From Liolophura sinensis (lineage: Eukaryota > Mollusca > Polyplacophora > Chitonida > Chitonidae): DNA of 64,000 nt. A program made the translations under genes and the position numbers. Under the pieces are notes generated by a model. The model was given only the letters and a program-made list of their open reading frames with translations, was not told the DNA's origin and ran no database searches. This document shows, piece by piece, positions 44,400 to 56,300 of this stretch. The DNA is taken from positions 77,466,028 through 77,530,027 of the forward strand of contig NC_088295.1 in NCBI RefSeq assembly GCF_032854445.1. Direction: 5' to 3'. Numbering within the stretch: the stretch's first letter is position 1; every line of letters begins with the position of its first letter.

Positions 44400-46037
44400 A
44401 TGTAAAATAATTAACCCTAAACCGCCTTTCTGAACTCCCTGTTATCAGTGGCTTGTTGATATGTTTGCATGGCTTTATATACGGGCACTTCATATCGCAG
44501 CCCCCTCCGAAACGTCACATGGTCCCACGTGCCCTCCGTACCTTTTTGCATGTACACATACATACACAGCTGCAAGAAAAAAAAAGCCTCAGGGGGAAAG
44601 TGCATCTAGGAACAGCCTACAGAGCATGTTTTACAAAAAGTACACCGGCAACATATACAATGACTGAACCATCCATCATCCTCTAGGCGTATACAGGTAT
44701 TCATGTGAAAGAATAGTTACTGTTGCCAAACAAAGATATGTGTAGCAGTGAATGACGGTAATACTTAACATGTCACAAGCTAGGTTATACGGTAAATAGG
44801 CAGAATTATTAAAAGATAAAAGGATAAAAAGATAAAGGCCAGTATACAATCAAGTATGATTCATAACAAAATGAATAAGTTTTGAACCTATTCAAATCCT
44901 TTGTATTATTGATTCAGGTACAAAAAACACGGTATATTTTTACATACTGTACAACCTTAATCGAAGCAAATCTTTCAAACCACCCACGTGGAAATAAAAA
45001 AAGACGTTTTTCTCCTATGTCTTTGTCAAAGTCGTTAACTTCTTGTTATTTCGTATTAATTGCTGTTGTCATATTGACGGCATATTGATATAAGATAACA
45101 GCCACATTCACAGAAACTAACAGAAAACACCATGTCTAGTTGTACATTTTCGGGTTGTTGCGTGCAGGTTACATGGTGGCTTTACGCTGAGCACCATAAA
45201 TTTTTACAGCCCTTCTCAAAATCATATCGACAGACTATTGATTTCATTTTAATTTTTACACTTTTCAGGGAAGGTCATATGGAATTGATACTTTATACTA
45301 AGTTACGTTGAACAGTTGTATTCCATCCTACATAAATGAGCTGAAAGAAGGTACAGGCAGAAACCACATGTATCGGGTGCTGAACGGTCCAAGACAATGT
45401 TGATATATATATACCTTTTCCCACACCAAGGTATTTTAATATCTGGGTTAATTCTGTTCGGGTTATCTGTGGACTATATCAGGAGGAGTTAACGCATAGT
45501 TTATAGTATTATGCATTGAACTGACGTGGAGATCACTGACCTATACACCTCAACTTACAACACAAACCCCACATTGAGGCTGCTAAATTTGAACCCGCGT
45601 GTGAACTCTTGCTTCGAGAGGATTGTTCATAATCATTCACTGGAATCGTGTGGTGGGGTTGGGCGGAGGGACGGGCATGTATATACATGTGAGGAAATGG
45701 AAAAGATTATAACTGCATACTTACGAGCACGATAGATACACTGAAATACAGGCAGATATTATTGTAGTTTTTTGTTTTTGTTTTAATTATACTGTGTATA
45801 TGTATGAAGTACTGTATTTAGGTCATGAAACCAGAGTGTTTTTCGACATTTCTGCGATAGCTGCGGTCATACCATATCTTTTAGAAGGGATGCGTTTAGA
45901 GGATGGGGAACTAGCGCTCCCAATTTAGGTGACAAATTGACCTCCTGACTCACGGATGTAGCCGAACCAGTGACACATGGTCATTGCTCAGTGAATGGTG
46001 CATTTAACCTTCTGTATGTAAAACTGATTGTTTAATA
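44400..46037. other. Upstream of SLC23 exon 1a, no gene seen
   Basis: Likely holds the distal promoter of the SLC23 gene. Short ORFs only, none recognised. Confidence 0.45.
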
Positions 46038-46165
46038 TGATGTTTTACGTGGTACTCAAAGATATTTCCCCACCCGCAGTTTGATCTTCCGACCTACAAC
46101 CGGAGAGGAAGCAAGCAAGAGCTTGGACGTGAACCCCTGGGTCATTGTGCCCCAGGGTCTTTGGA
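46038..46165 (-). mobile_element. SINE fragment, minus
   Basis: 'gatgttttacgtggtactca', 'ccggagaggaagcaagcaag', 'ggacgtgaacccctgggtca': a decayed copy with an internal deletion. Confidence 0.65.
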
Positions 46166-48782
46166 CCGCACACATCACACTCTGTGCACAAGAAGCCGTA
46201 TTATTCCCCATCATCAAATTACATGGACTCAAACATTTAATCACAATGCCTATAGTTGCACCACACAAAGGCAAAGTCTGGGTATAATGTCATACCATAA
46301 AAACGTCTGTCGTCCCGCCTTTGTTTGCCGACATTCTTCTGTATTTGTGGATTTCTACGAGGCATGTATAAGAGGGAGGCTTTTCAGTTCGGATATTTAT
46401 GGCTATGCAAAAGAGCAGACTACACCATAATTGCAGTATCATGATTGTCCATAGATAAAGTTATACCATTATTCATTCATACTTCAAATGTATTATATTC
46501 TGTCTTGGTAAGGTACACAAAGGAACCAAAGAAAACTACATCGGGATATACATTAAAGTAAGGAAGTCATAGTAATATGCTGATGTCGTGCACCTATATA
46601 CAGGCTTAGAAGAAATACATAACAAGCAAAAAGTACAGGACTGTTTTGATATATCGGTAAGGATTTCACAAAGTCCTTTGACCATTCAGCATCTCTTTGA
46701 AATAACCTGACAAGTTTACCTCAGTAAATTAAGTGGCCTAGTATTGCCACCCAGCGGACAGCTTTGACCTCTCGAGTCAGACGATACCTCAAGTTTGTTT
46801 CTCTGGTAACTATTTAAAACAAAGTGTTTGCACATCGACTGCTGTTATGTTACCCGTTCAACCTACGACAAGGCCTTAAGAGCCAACAAGGCGGCAAGAC
46901 TTATATCGTGGGAAGGCAACAGCTCTCAAGTAGACGAAATACGCGCTCCTTGCACAGATTTTATACAAGATAAAATGTCCATATCGGTAAATTCGTCCGC
47001 AAGTGTATCAACGGACATGGTTCACAATGATATGACAAATAAATTTAAAACTGTAGCATACAGGCACAAAACATAACGACCACTTTCACTCTATCGCTGT
47101 GGAACACGCAAACGTACTTTAAGATACATGGGGCCTCCCCTACAACTCTTAGCCAAATGATGCAAGATGAGCTAGCATGAAGAATTTTAAAACTATGTAT
47201 TTTGATTCGATTTATGATTAACACGACTTACTGACACTGATAATACACTATGGTTCAATGCTATGAATTGACAGCCTAATTAATTAAAGTCCATGTGAAG
47301 CCAGGCAATATGAAAACGTTAATTCTGCTTTTGCTAAAATGCTGATAAAGATGTAAACGTGTTTACTATAGTCACATGTGTACCATAACAAACGCAATTC
47401 TTAGTTACTAAATATAAGCTTTTTATGACTTCAAACCCAGGCGCGTTTCTAAACTATAACGAAAAAGTGTTTAAAAATGAAACACGTATTTTTAGTGTGT
47501 AAGAGACATCTTAATCCCAGGTGTACAATACAGTTATAAACCGATATATTTTAAACTGATACATGTTTACATACGGATATTATTTTAACAGATAACTGTC
47601 GTGAACTCTTGGCATATAAGTACTACTATTTAAATTTTTATGTAAAGTGAAATTAATCTAAAAATGTCAATTCTTAAAAATATGCTCAATTTATCCGCTT
47701 AATGACATTATATTGTGATGGGGTCAGATAAAAACATGGTCAAACAAATAAATAAATATAATAAATCTACGTCATCACGTGCGTGTATCACACTTGCGTG
47801 TATCAAGATTAAACTGGAAGAATTAAAGATATTTTGTTTCCTGGCAGTTAAGACGCTGAACCATCTGCCTTATTCACTGACGTAAGTGCCTGCAAAGGTA
47901 ATATCTGTAGAGATCTGAACCCAGTGTTACACACACTCATAAATGAAGATGAAACTTTCTCTTCATTTAGCAATCTGCCCGAATCTGATTGGGTTTTGCT
48001 CGAGTCTTGTGAACGTCTCGATCACGGGATGACTGTCGATGCCACAAATGCTTCTCGACTTGTGACCTATCGTTCAAAAACAAAATTCTAATCTCTAATC
48101 TCTAGGTAGCGGTAAAAGGGAGATGGCGTTTTTTTCTTTAACTGTGCGTATTTTTAAGCAGATTCAAAAAAAAAAAGCAGAAAAAGAAACTCTGATGATC
48201 GGATTTGCTGATTATCTCGGGACCCAAGATTTTTTTCTGGGAGTTTTTCTTCGCCTGCTTGAAAAGAAAATCAAACCGAATCGTTTTTCTGGGAGTTTTT
48301 CTCTTTTTTGGAGGGAGGGGGGGGGGGGGGGGGGGGGGCGGGCTTAAAGGGGTATTTAACTTTTAAAAGATTTAGACACCAATATAACTAACAGTATTAT
48401 CGTTAATACGGATTACACTTCCTGAATATAAAATGACATCTATACCTGACCAATATAACTAACTAAAAATAAAAAAGCGTGATTCTTAGTTCACTCAAGT
48501 TTATTATTACTTGTTTACATCCGTACCCCAGTCGACTTACCCGTACCATTTGAAAATCGAATGAAGTCTTTTTACTTCTTTCCCCAGAGAATATCAATAC
48601 GTCCACGTCGATACTCTGAGTCTAGGCAATGCTTTCAAATATTTTGCATGTAACTGAACGAAGTCAACTGCTTTACACTATAGTATCACAAGAATTTAAA
48701 TCAATTTAATTTTTCGATTAAAAGTTAGAGATTAAATGTTTAGCGTACATGCAAAATATGATGTTATACATACAGTCTAACA
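46166..48782. other. Intergenic, no gene seen
   Basis: No supported exon. A long poly-G run is at about 48316-48338. Confidence 0.5.
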
Positions 48783-49045
48783 GTGAGCCGTTCGCCTAGT
48801 TCGAAGTCGGGAGACCCTGGGATCAAACCCGGGTCGGGTCATACCAAAGACTTTTTAAAAATGGAGCAGCTACATCGCTTGGTTCTCAGCACTAGGAGGT
48901 TGGAGTAATGAAACAGGACTCGTTGGCCCGGTATCAGTATAATTTGACTGCGCGGGGTGTCTGGTGTCTTTGATCTGATACTTCCGGGCGGCAGCACTTT
49001 CGCGGAATGGACTCGCCCTTTCACGAGAAGACACAATATAATTAT
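48783..49045 (+). mobile_element. Second-family tRNA-derived SINE
   Basis: Starts with a tRNA-like 5' section carrying a B-box-like 'gggatcaaacccgggtc'. The body reads 'ggcccggtatcagtataatt', 'ggggtgtctggtgtctttga', 'cttccgggcggcagcacttt' and ends 'tcacgagaagacacaat'. It does not share its body with the common SINE of this window. I recognise the general pattern as a widespread lophotrochozoan SINE type. Confidence 0.6.
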
Positions 49046-50795
49046 ACACACACATCTAATGACACCTCGTCGTCATATGACTGAAAAATAATATAATAAT
49101 AATGAATAAACCACAAGCATTACAAATATGTTATAAGGAGCATAATGTGGAAGCGTACCAGTTTGTTGGAGTTCACACAAATTACTTTCAGTCGCTGATG
49201 TAAATAAACACTGTGCGTAAAATTTTGACGAGAATCACAATCGCACTCTGATCTGAGTGTGCTTCGTACAAACCTTTCCACATGTCAGGCCATACATCCT
49301 TGTCATAATTTTGTTGACAACTGCATGACACATTATTGCTGACTTAATAAATAACATCGTAAAACTGTTTACATCTGTAGGCCTATATATAAGGATTTAT
49401 GATGCTTTGCCATTAAGTAGAGAGGCATCTGATGTCCATATGGACAGTATCCATGTTCAGATTATATACGTTTGCATCGATAAAGTTAAAGACTACCTTG
49501 ATTAATGAATTAAAACTCACATGGAAATGGAATTGGTCTTCAGTTTGTGGCGATTGGACATTGTTGTTACTGAAAATATCTTTAACATGCATTTTACTTG
49601 CATTGCACTTGTGATCATAGATCATGGCGTCGTTTTGTTCTTGTGATTGTGTTATTATTCCCTAAGATTTCGTTAAAACATCTGTTTTTCTCCCAGGGGA
49701 CGATAGGAATTTGTGGAAAGTTACAGCTTCCTAATTAAATATATTTACCAAATATTTTCATTTCCATTGATTTCCAAAAGCTTGGTTTGTCGTCAAAATA
49801 TCTCTGCGCCCATGTGAACTTTAATGCTCGAGTATGTAAGTTAAAGTTTCCAGCATTAATACAGCCTTAAGGTTATCTGTGCATAAAGTAATAACTCACC
49901 CAACTTTTCCTTACATGTAGTCCAGACCAAACCTGTAAAGTTATTTATTTATATAGGTATACAACAGAAGCTACATACGGCTACTGCGATATTCCTTTTA
50001 CCTGTGTTTACACGTGCGTGAACATGAACTGCCCCGTTTAAGATTCACCCTGCCATACGTTTTTCTATGTCCCCCCCTCCCCACCTTTCGTCTTCAGTGT
50101 ATTACCCTAATTCTTTCAATTTTTGGGACAGATATTAGTTTACGTTGAAAGTAGAATATTTCATTTCTTTACCAGCCTTTTGGAAAAGTAAAGATATGAG
50201 TATGTTGTTCATTAGATGGCCTAACCATGTTGAAAAAGATAAACTCTATTTCTGCTACAATTACATATATATTGGCTAAAATGAGCAGACCAGGTGTCAC
50301 AAAAATTAGAAGAGATGTGGTAAGCTAAAGGAGATCGTTAAAAACTCCCCACAAATAACAAATGATATTTTTTTTAGATTATATCTATAAATTAGAAAGT
50401 TTCTAAAGTGTTAGATATGTATATATTTGCAATGGTAAAGTCACATTTTCAAAATTTACTAATGTTTATGGATCTCGTCGCTGTTGGTTTCTATGGTGAA
50501 CCAATATAGAAATAGGCCCGTGACATGAACACATATTGAACACGGTAGGTTAATTATGGCCTATTCGCATATAGCTGCGACACACCAACCTCCACACAAT
50601 GCGGATTCATGTTACTGATACTTGTAGTGTTTATCTCTTAACGAGGCACTCGTTAAATAAATGACTGACAAACCGATAGATAAAGCCTCGAACGATTTGC
50701 TGCAACTAAAATCCTCACGGTGTATAAAGCTGTAGTCAGCTTATAACTAGAGGGACATGTAGTACGAGTTGACTTGCGACGGCCAGCTACTAGCT

Positions 50796-50799
<4 letters not shown>

Positions 50800-50865
<66 letters not shown>
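50800..50865. repeat. (AT)n microsatellite
   Basis: About 32 uninterrupted 'at' dinucleotides. Confidence 0.98.
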
Positions 50866-50869
<4 letters not shown>

Positions 50870-50888
50870 TAATAGTGGTTAAATTTGT

Positions 50889-51100
50889 GTATTTATTTGG
50901 TTGGTATATTTCACTTATACGATGGAGGCCAGCATTATGGTGGGAGGAAGCAGGGTAGAGCCGGGGAAACTCACGGCCATCAGCAGTTTGCTGACAGACC
51001 TTCCCACGTACGACCAAAGAGGAAGCACACATGAGCTGGACTTGAAGTTACAACGGCCACATTTGGTGAGAGCTAGAGTGCAATAGCACGCTAACCACTA
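50889..51100 (-). mobile_element. tRNA-derived SINE, minus
   Basis: 'atttatttggttggtatatt', 'gccagcattatggtgggagg', 'ccttcccacgtacgaccaaa', 'gagctggacttgaagttaca', ending 'gcacgctaaccac'; the 5' head is slightly shortened. Confidence 0.85.
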
Positions 51101-52990
51101 TTCAGGGGTCTTTCAAGCCCCAAAAGTCGTCAATGAAATGACCCTGTATATAATTTAAAAACACGCATACAGGTGCATGTATGCATTTTGTCTTAGCGCT
51201 ATATTTGATTAACAAATGCATAAACGGTTAATTATTTATTATTTATACAATTATTTAATTAATTAATTAAAAAATCACCTCCACCCTTAGCTTAATATAA
51301 TAGGCCTACTAAGAAGACTAGAGAGGTACAACCCTGTGCTACATAAAAATGTATGGCGGAATGTTGTATATTACAACAAAGTGGGTATATGTTCAAACAG
51401 TGTTTGATTGATACTAGTAATGTTTGTTACATACTGTAGATCTTTAAAACGGTTCAAGTATTTGCAGCTTACAATAAATCAACCCAAAGACTCCCAAAGA
51501 TTATCGTTATACTACACCTTGTAACCCCGGACCACATGGGAACGATAGGGGTTAACAATGTAAAATCGTGTTCAAGGGCCGAGTAAATGCCCAATGGCAT
51601 GCCCAGGGCTAAAAAAGTAAAGAAAAGAATAAATAATGAATAAAGAAAAAAGAAAAAAAAACACATTAAAATAATACAAAATTACAACAAAGAAGTTAGT
51701 TCATGCAAAGTGAACATCCCACGATAGGCATTTGCTTCCTGACATGTACATAGTTTAACTGGCACGTCAGTGTCCCAAGTAGCGCGGCTGGATGTTTTTA
51801 CTGTGCGGAGAGTTTTATTTTGTTGCAATGTTTAAGTCGTAGGATTACTTGAAACACTACTCCCCCTCCTCCGATACGGACTTAAGTGTTGAGCAAACAT
51901 AACGCATATTCTTTGCTGTCCTCGAAACTGGACTAAATATAGTAGACTACAGTAGATCTATGTCCATATTGGAAAAAGGTTAACAAACATAAAAATGTCG
52001 TGAACGGTTAACGAGTATTCCCTGTCCATTTCCGTTTATATTTTCGTTCTTACTTTTTACATCTCCCCGACACTCTACTTAAGATTACCTTGGGTAAAGT
52101 TGTACAAGAAAGTGACCTCTGCAGTAACTGATGTGTTAAAAAGAACAGTAACTTGCGTTAAGACATATGCGATTTTTTTTTCTGCAAACCAGTGCATCTT
52201 AAGAATTTGTGAAACACTACTGGGATATAAACTAACGACGTAACTAAGGAATCCACATAAGACACGAAACTGTCGAACGACACAGGGTACGCATCACGAA
52301 ATCACGTGGTTGCCGATTACCAGTCATGTGATGTTTTTTTTCCTAAGTATGTCATACAACTGAATGAAATTCATGGGTTGTCGAACTTACCACTATATGT
52401 ACTAGGGTATCGGTAAGTTGAAAGTTGTTTAAAACATGCCGTCAGTGGAGAGTTAAGAGTGAGCGTATTGTCTTCGTCTCATGGTTGAACCACCGATGGC
52501 TAGTGTGGATGCACTGGTAGCTCGAGCTGGGTTAACGATTACGTGCAGGCCGATCTACGATGTAGTTCATTCACGTTAAACTGCACACTACAATAATATG
52601 CATGCGTATCAACTGTCGACGTTGACGTTGCATGACATATTTCCTAACTTGAAATTTTAAATAGGACTTTTAATAGATCCAATCTCCTACATTAAGGGAT
52701 GGAGGTTTAAACCTCCGTGATTAAGGCTCTAGGCTACATCAAATAATGCACCTTAGTTATCACAGAAATTGTAATGTTTAAACACGGGTTGGAGTTTTGG
52801 TCAGATGATAGCAGATACCTCAAGGTATGTGCAAACACACAGAAAAATCTGAACATATCACCGTGTTTTTTTTTTATACACAAGTTACTTGTGCCTCATA
52901 TTGCCATATTGCCTCATATTGTCAGTGATTCGTTGTGCTGTACTTCCTTGTGTCAGCAAAGTAAGTTGTAGATGCGATGTTGGAAGGGTA
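51101..52990. other. Intergenic / upstream of sulfatase, no gene seen
   Basis: No exon supported. May contain the sulfatase promoter and a non-coding first exon, since an acceptor at 53316 precedes the start codon. Confidence 0.4.
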
Positions 52991-52996
52991 ATGAGG

Positions 52997-53134
52997 GTGA
53001 CCCAAGCAGGTAGTCTGGATAGAGAGTATACTGACCCAGGCAGATAATCTTGATAGAGTCTATTGACCCAGGCCGGTAGTCTGGATAGAGAGTATTCTGA
53101 CCCAAGCAGGTAGTCTGGATAGAGAGTATATTAT
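52997..53134. repeat. About 34-39-bp tandem repeat, four copies
   Basis: The unit is 'gacccaagcaggtagtctgg' plus 'atagagagtat'. It lies just upstream of the sulfatase coding start; each unit contains a 'cag|gtagt' string. Confidence 0.85.
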
Positions 53135-53338
53135 GTGACCAACAGGTAAATTAATGCCACACCTTATGTGTTGGGTTTTCCACCTTGTGGTGAATGTGGA
53201 TGATGAGTGTGTTGTTTCTGGTTTGCTTCTTATGTGAAATTTACATGATCTTGCAATTTATCCTTAGCTGTGTAAAATGGATTAAATATATATCCCCATT
53301 TTCTTGTTTTTTGCAGGCAATAGTGGCATTCCATCATT

Positions 53339-56300
53339 ATGAAGGGGACTTTCTTCTCGGGCCCTTTTGTCTTGATACTAGTCCATTTGTCATCACAAGC
53401 ATCCAGGCCACATATAATATTTATTGTTGCTGATGATTTGGTAAGACTTCAGGGCTCAGTTTTTCCAAAGGGTATTTGAACTTGAGCTCAGTATTAACTT
53501 TAGTTTAGACCTAAATATCATTGATTTTGCACTTTGCAGCTTTAGACTTTTTTTTTTTTTTTTTGGACAAATGACTGTGTACCTGAAACCGCTTTCCTTT
53601 TTTATTTTTATTTTCATCGTTTGTTACAGGGTTGGAATGACGTCAGTTTCCATGGTTCTTCCCAGATCCCTACCCCCAACATAGACAAACTGGCATATAA
53701 TGGCATCATCCTGAACAATTACTATGTGTCACCTATCTGTACACCAACCAGGAGTGCTATCATGACCGGCAAACACCCAATACACACAGGTCAGTGTTCT
53801 CATCATGACAAACACACACCACAAACAGGTCAGTGTTCTCAGAATGACACATGATGCACTCAGGTCAGTTTTCTCACTTTGGCAGACCAACATCTTGTAC
53901 GCACGGATCAGTTTTCTCACTGTGGCATACAGAGACCCAATACACACAGGTCAATATTCTCACTATGACACACAAATAGACACCCTACATGTATGCACAC
54001 AGGTCTGTCTTCTTGCTATGACAGACATCCTGTACACACGTCCATGTTCTCACTGTGACAGGTAGACACCAGGTATACACAGGTCATTGTTCTCACTGTG
54101 CCAGGTAGATACCAGATACACACGACAGATTTTTCGCTGTGACTAGTAGACACAAGGTATACACAGGTTGGTGTTCTCGCATTCCTGGCAATGTTGTGGA
54201 CTGCTTCTGATTCTGATTATGTTGTGGACTGTATCTTTTCCTGATAATGTTGTGGACTGTATCTTTTCCTGATAATGTTGTGGACTGTATCTTTTCCTCA
54301 GGTTTACAGCACAGTGTCATTGTTGGCTCTCAGCCGTATGGACTACCCCTAAATGAGACAATCATGCCACAGTACCTCAAACAACTTGGTTACACCTCAC
54401 ACATCGTGGGAAAGGTGAGCTATCCTGTGATAAATTTAGCATATCTGTGATAATCGATTATCACATTTTCTTAAGTATATGTACACGAAAAATGAAAGTG
54501 AAAGTTTGAAGACGGTGTTGAAAGACAACGATGTAAGAAAGAGGATTTCTTTTGGTGTCTCTCACACAAACACTTATATGCAGCACTGTTCATTCTTGAA
54601 AAAAGGGGAATCCACCAAAAAGGGGAATCCCAGTGTTTCATACAATATGTAATGTGTTTATACGTCACAGTAGTACCACAACAGCTTCAGTAGCTACATG
54701 TAGGTGCACAGTGTTTAAAGTAGACATAATTATAATTGTTTTGTTTTTATGCTACATTATTATGACTGCGATATGTAAATGGATTACAATACCACATTTC
54801 CTCTAAAAACCCACACATACAACTTTATAATGTATGAATATACATTAGTTGATTTATATCATGCAGGAACTCCTTCAGAAAGCACATGTATTGAAATTTT
54901 TAAAGACTAACGAAACTTCCGTGGCCCATTTGCCTAGAGAGGGGCCATAATCTTTTAGTACAATAGCCACACCCTTCTTATTAAAAACCAGCTTAAGCTG
55001 GCTCAGCTGTCACTTTATGTCGGGGCCTCCGTGGCTCAGTCGGTTAGCGCGCTAGCGCAGCGTAGTGACCCAGAAGCCTCTCACCAATGCGGTCGCTGTG
55101 AGTTCAAGACCAGCTCATGCTGGCTTCCTCTCCGGCCGTACGTGGGAAGGTCTGCCAGCAACCTGCGGATGGTCGTGGGTTTCCGCCGGGCTCTGCCCGG
55201 TTTCCACCCACCATAATGCTGGCCGCCGTCGTATAAGTGAAATATTCTTGAGTACGGCGTAAAACACCAATCAAAAAAAAAAAAAAAAAAATCAATTTAT
55301 GTCAGTGTGTGTCTGTAGTATGTTGCATAGGTCAGAGTGTTATACAAGGCCTTGCACTTTTTTCCAGTCCTACACTTGATTACCATTGCCTAGTTGAAAT
55401 ATTCTTGAATGCAGAGTAAAATTCCCCGTACAGTATGTTTGGTGTTGAATGTTGTATATATCCACCATATGATGTAACAGGTTGAGGTATAGATGAGCTC
55501 ACCTTTTCACACCTGGTGGCAGTTAGGTTGAGGAATTAGGGTATGTGCTGTGTGATTTGCCTGATTTCTGCTTTGTTTAGGGCTGAAGGGATGGTTATTT
55601 AGTTAATTTTAATGTGTTTGATTTCCAGTGGCATTTAGGCTTCATGAGCAAGAACTACACGCCGACGTACCGAGGATTTGATTCACACTTTGGGTACTGG
55701 CTGGGGGAAGAGGATTATTATGATCACACTTCTGAGGCAGATTATGTAAGTAGGTGTCCTCAGCAAATGGGATGTATAAGTAACCCACATTGCTGACAGT
55801 GCTAAGAAAATTCTTTGTGTACATCTTAACACCTTTGAAGTTAAGGTATCTGCCGACATGAACAGGAGGCCTTGTTAATGGTTATTATGATAGATTATAC
55901 CAGGGGCCTCCATGGCAGAGGGGGTTAGCACACCAGCACGGTGCAATGTCCCAGGAGCCTCTCACCAATGCTGTCTGTGTGAGTTCAAGTCCAGTTCAGA
56001 CTGGCTTTCTGTGGATGGTCGTGGGTTTCCCCTCGGCTCTGCGAAGTTTCCTTCCACCATAATGCTGGCCACCGTCATATAAGTTGAATTAAGTCCGGCA
56101 TAAAACACCAATATATAAAAGATAAAATAAATAGATTATACCAGGGCATTATTTTATTTTAATATCTGCTCTTCAGAAGTTTTTTAAAAGTTTGAGTGAT
56201 GTCACGATGACTGATGATCATTTGATGATGGTGTTTTAGGGAGCCTGGGGCCTGGACTTTCGCAGGAACATGGATGTGGTCAGGAACGCCACAGGTCAAT

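Noticed and set aside
46828-47076. 82-codon plus ORF
   Set aside because: No motif, signal peptide or partner exon; composition does not differ from surrounding non-coding DNA.
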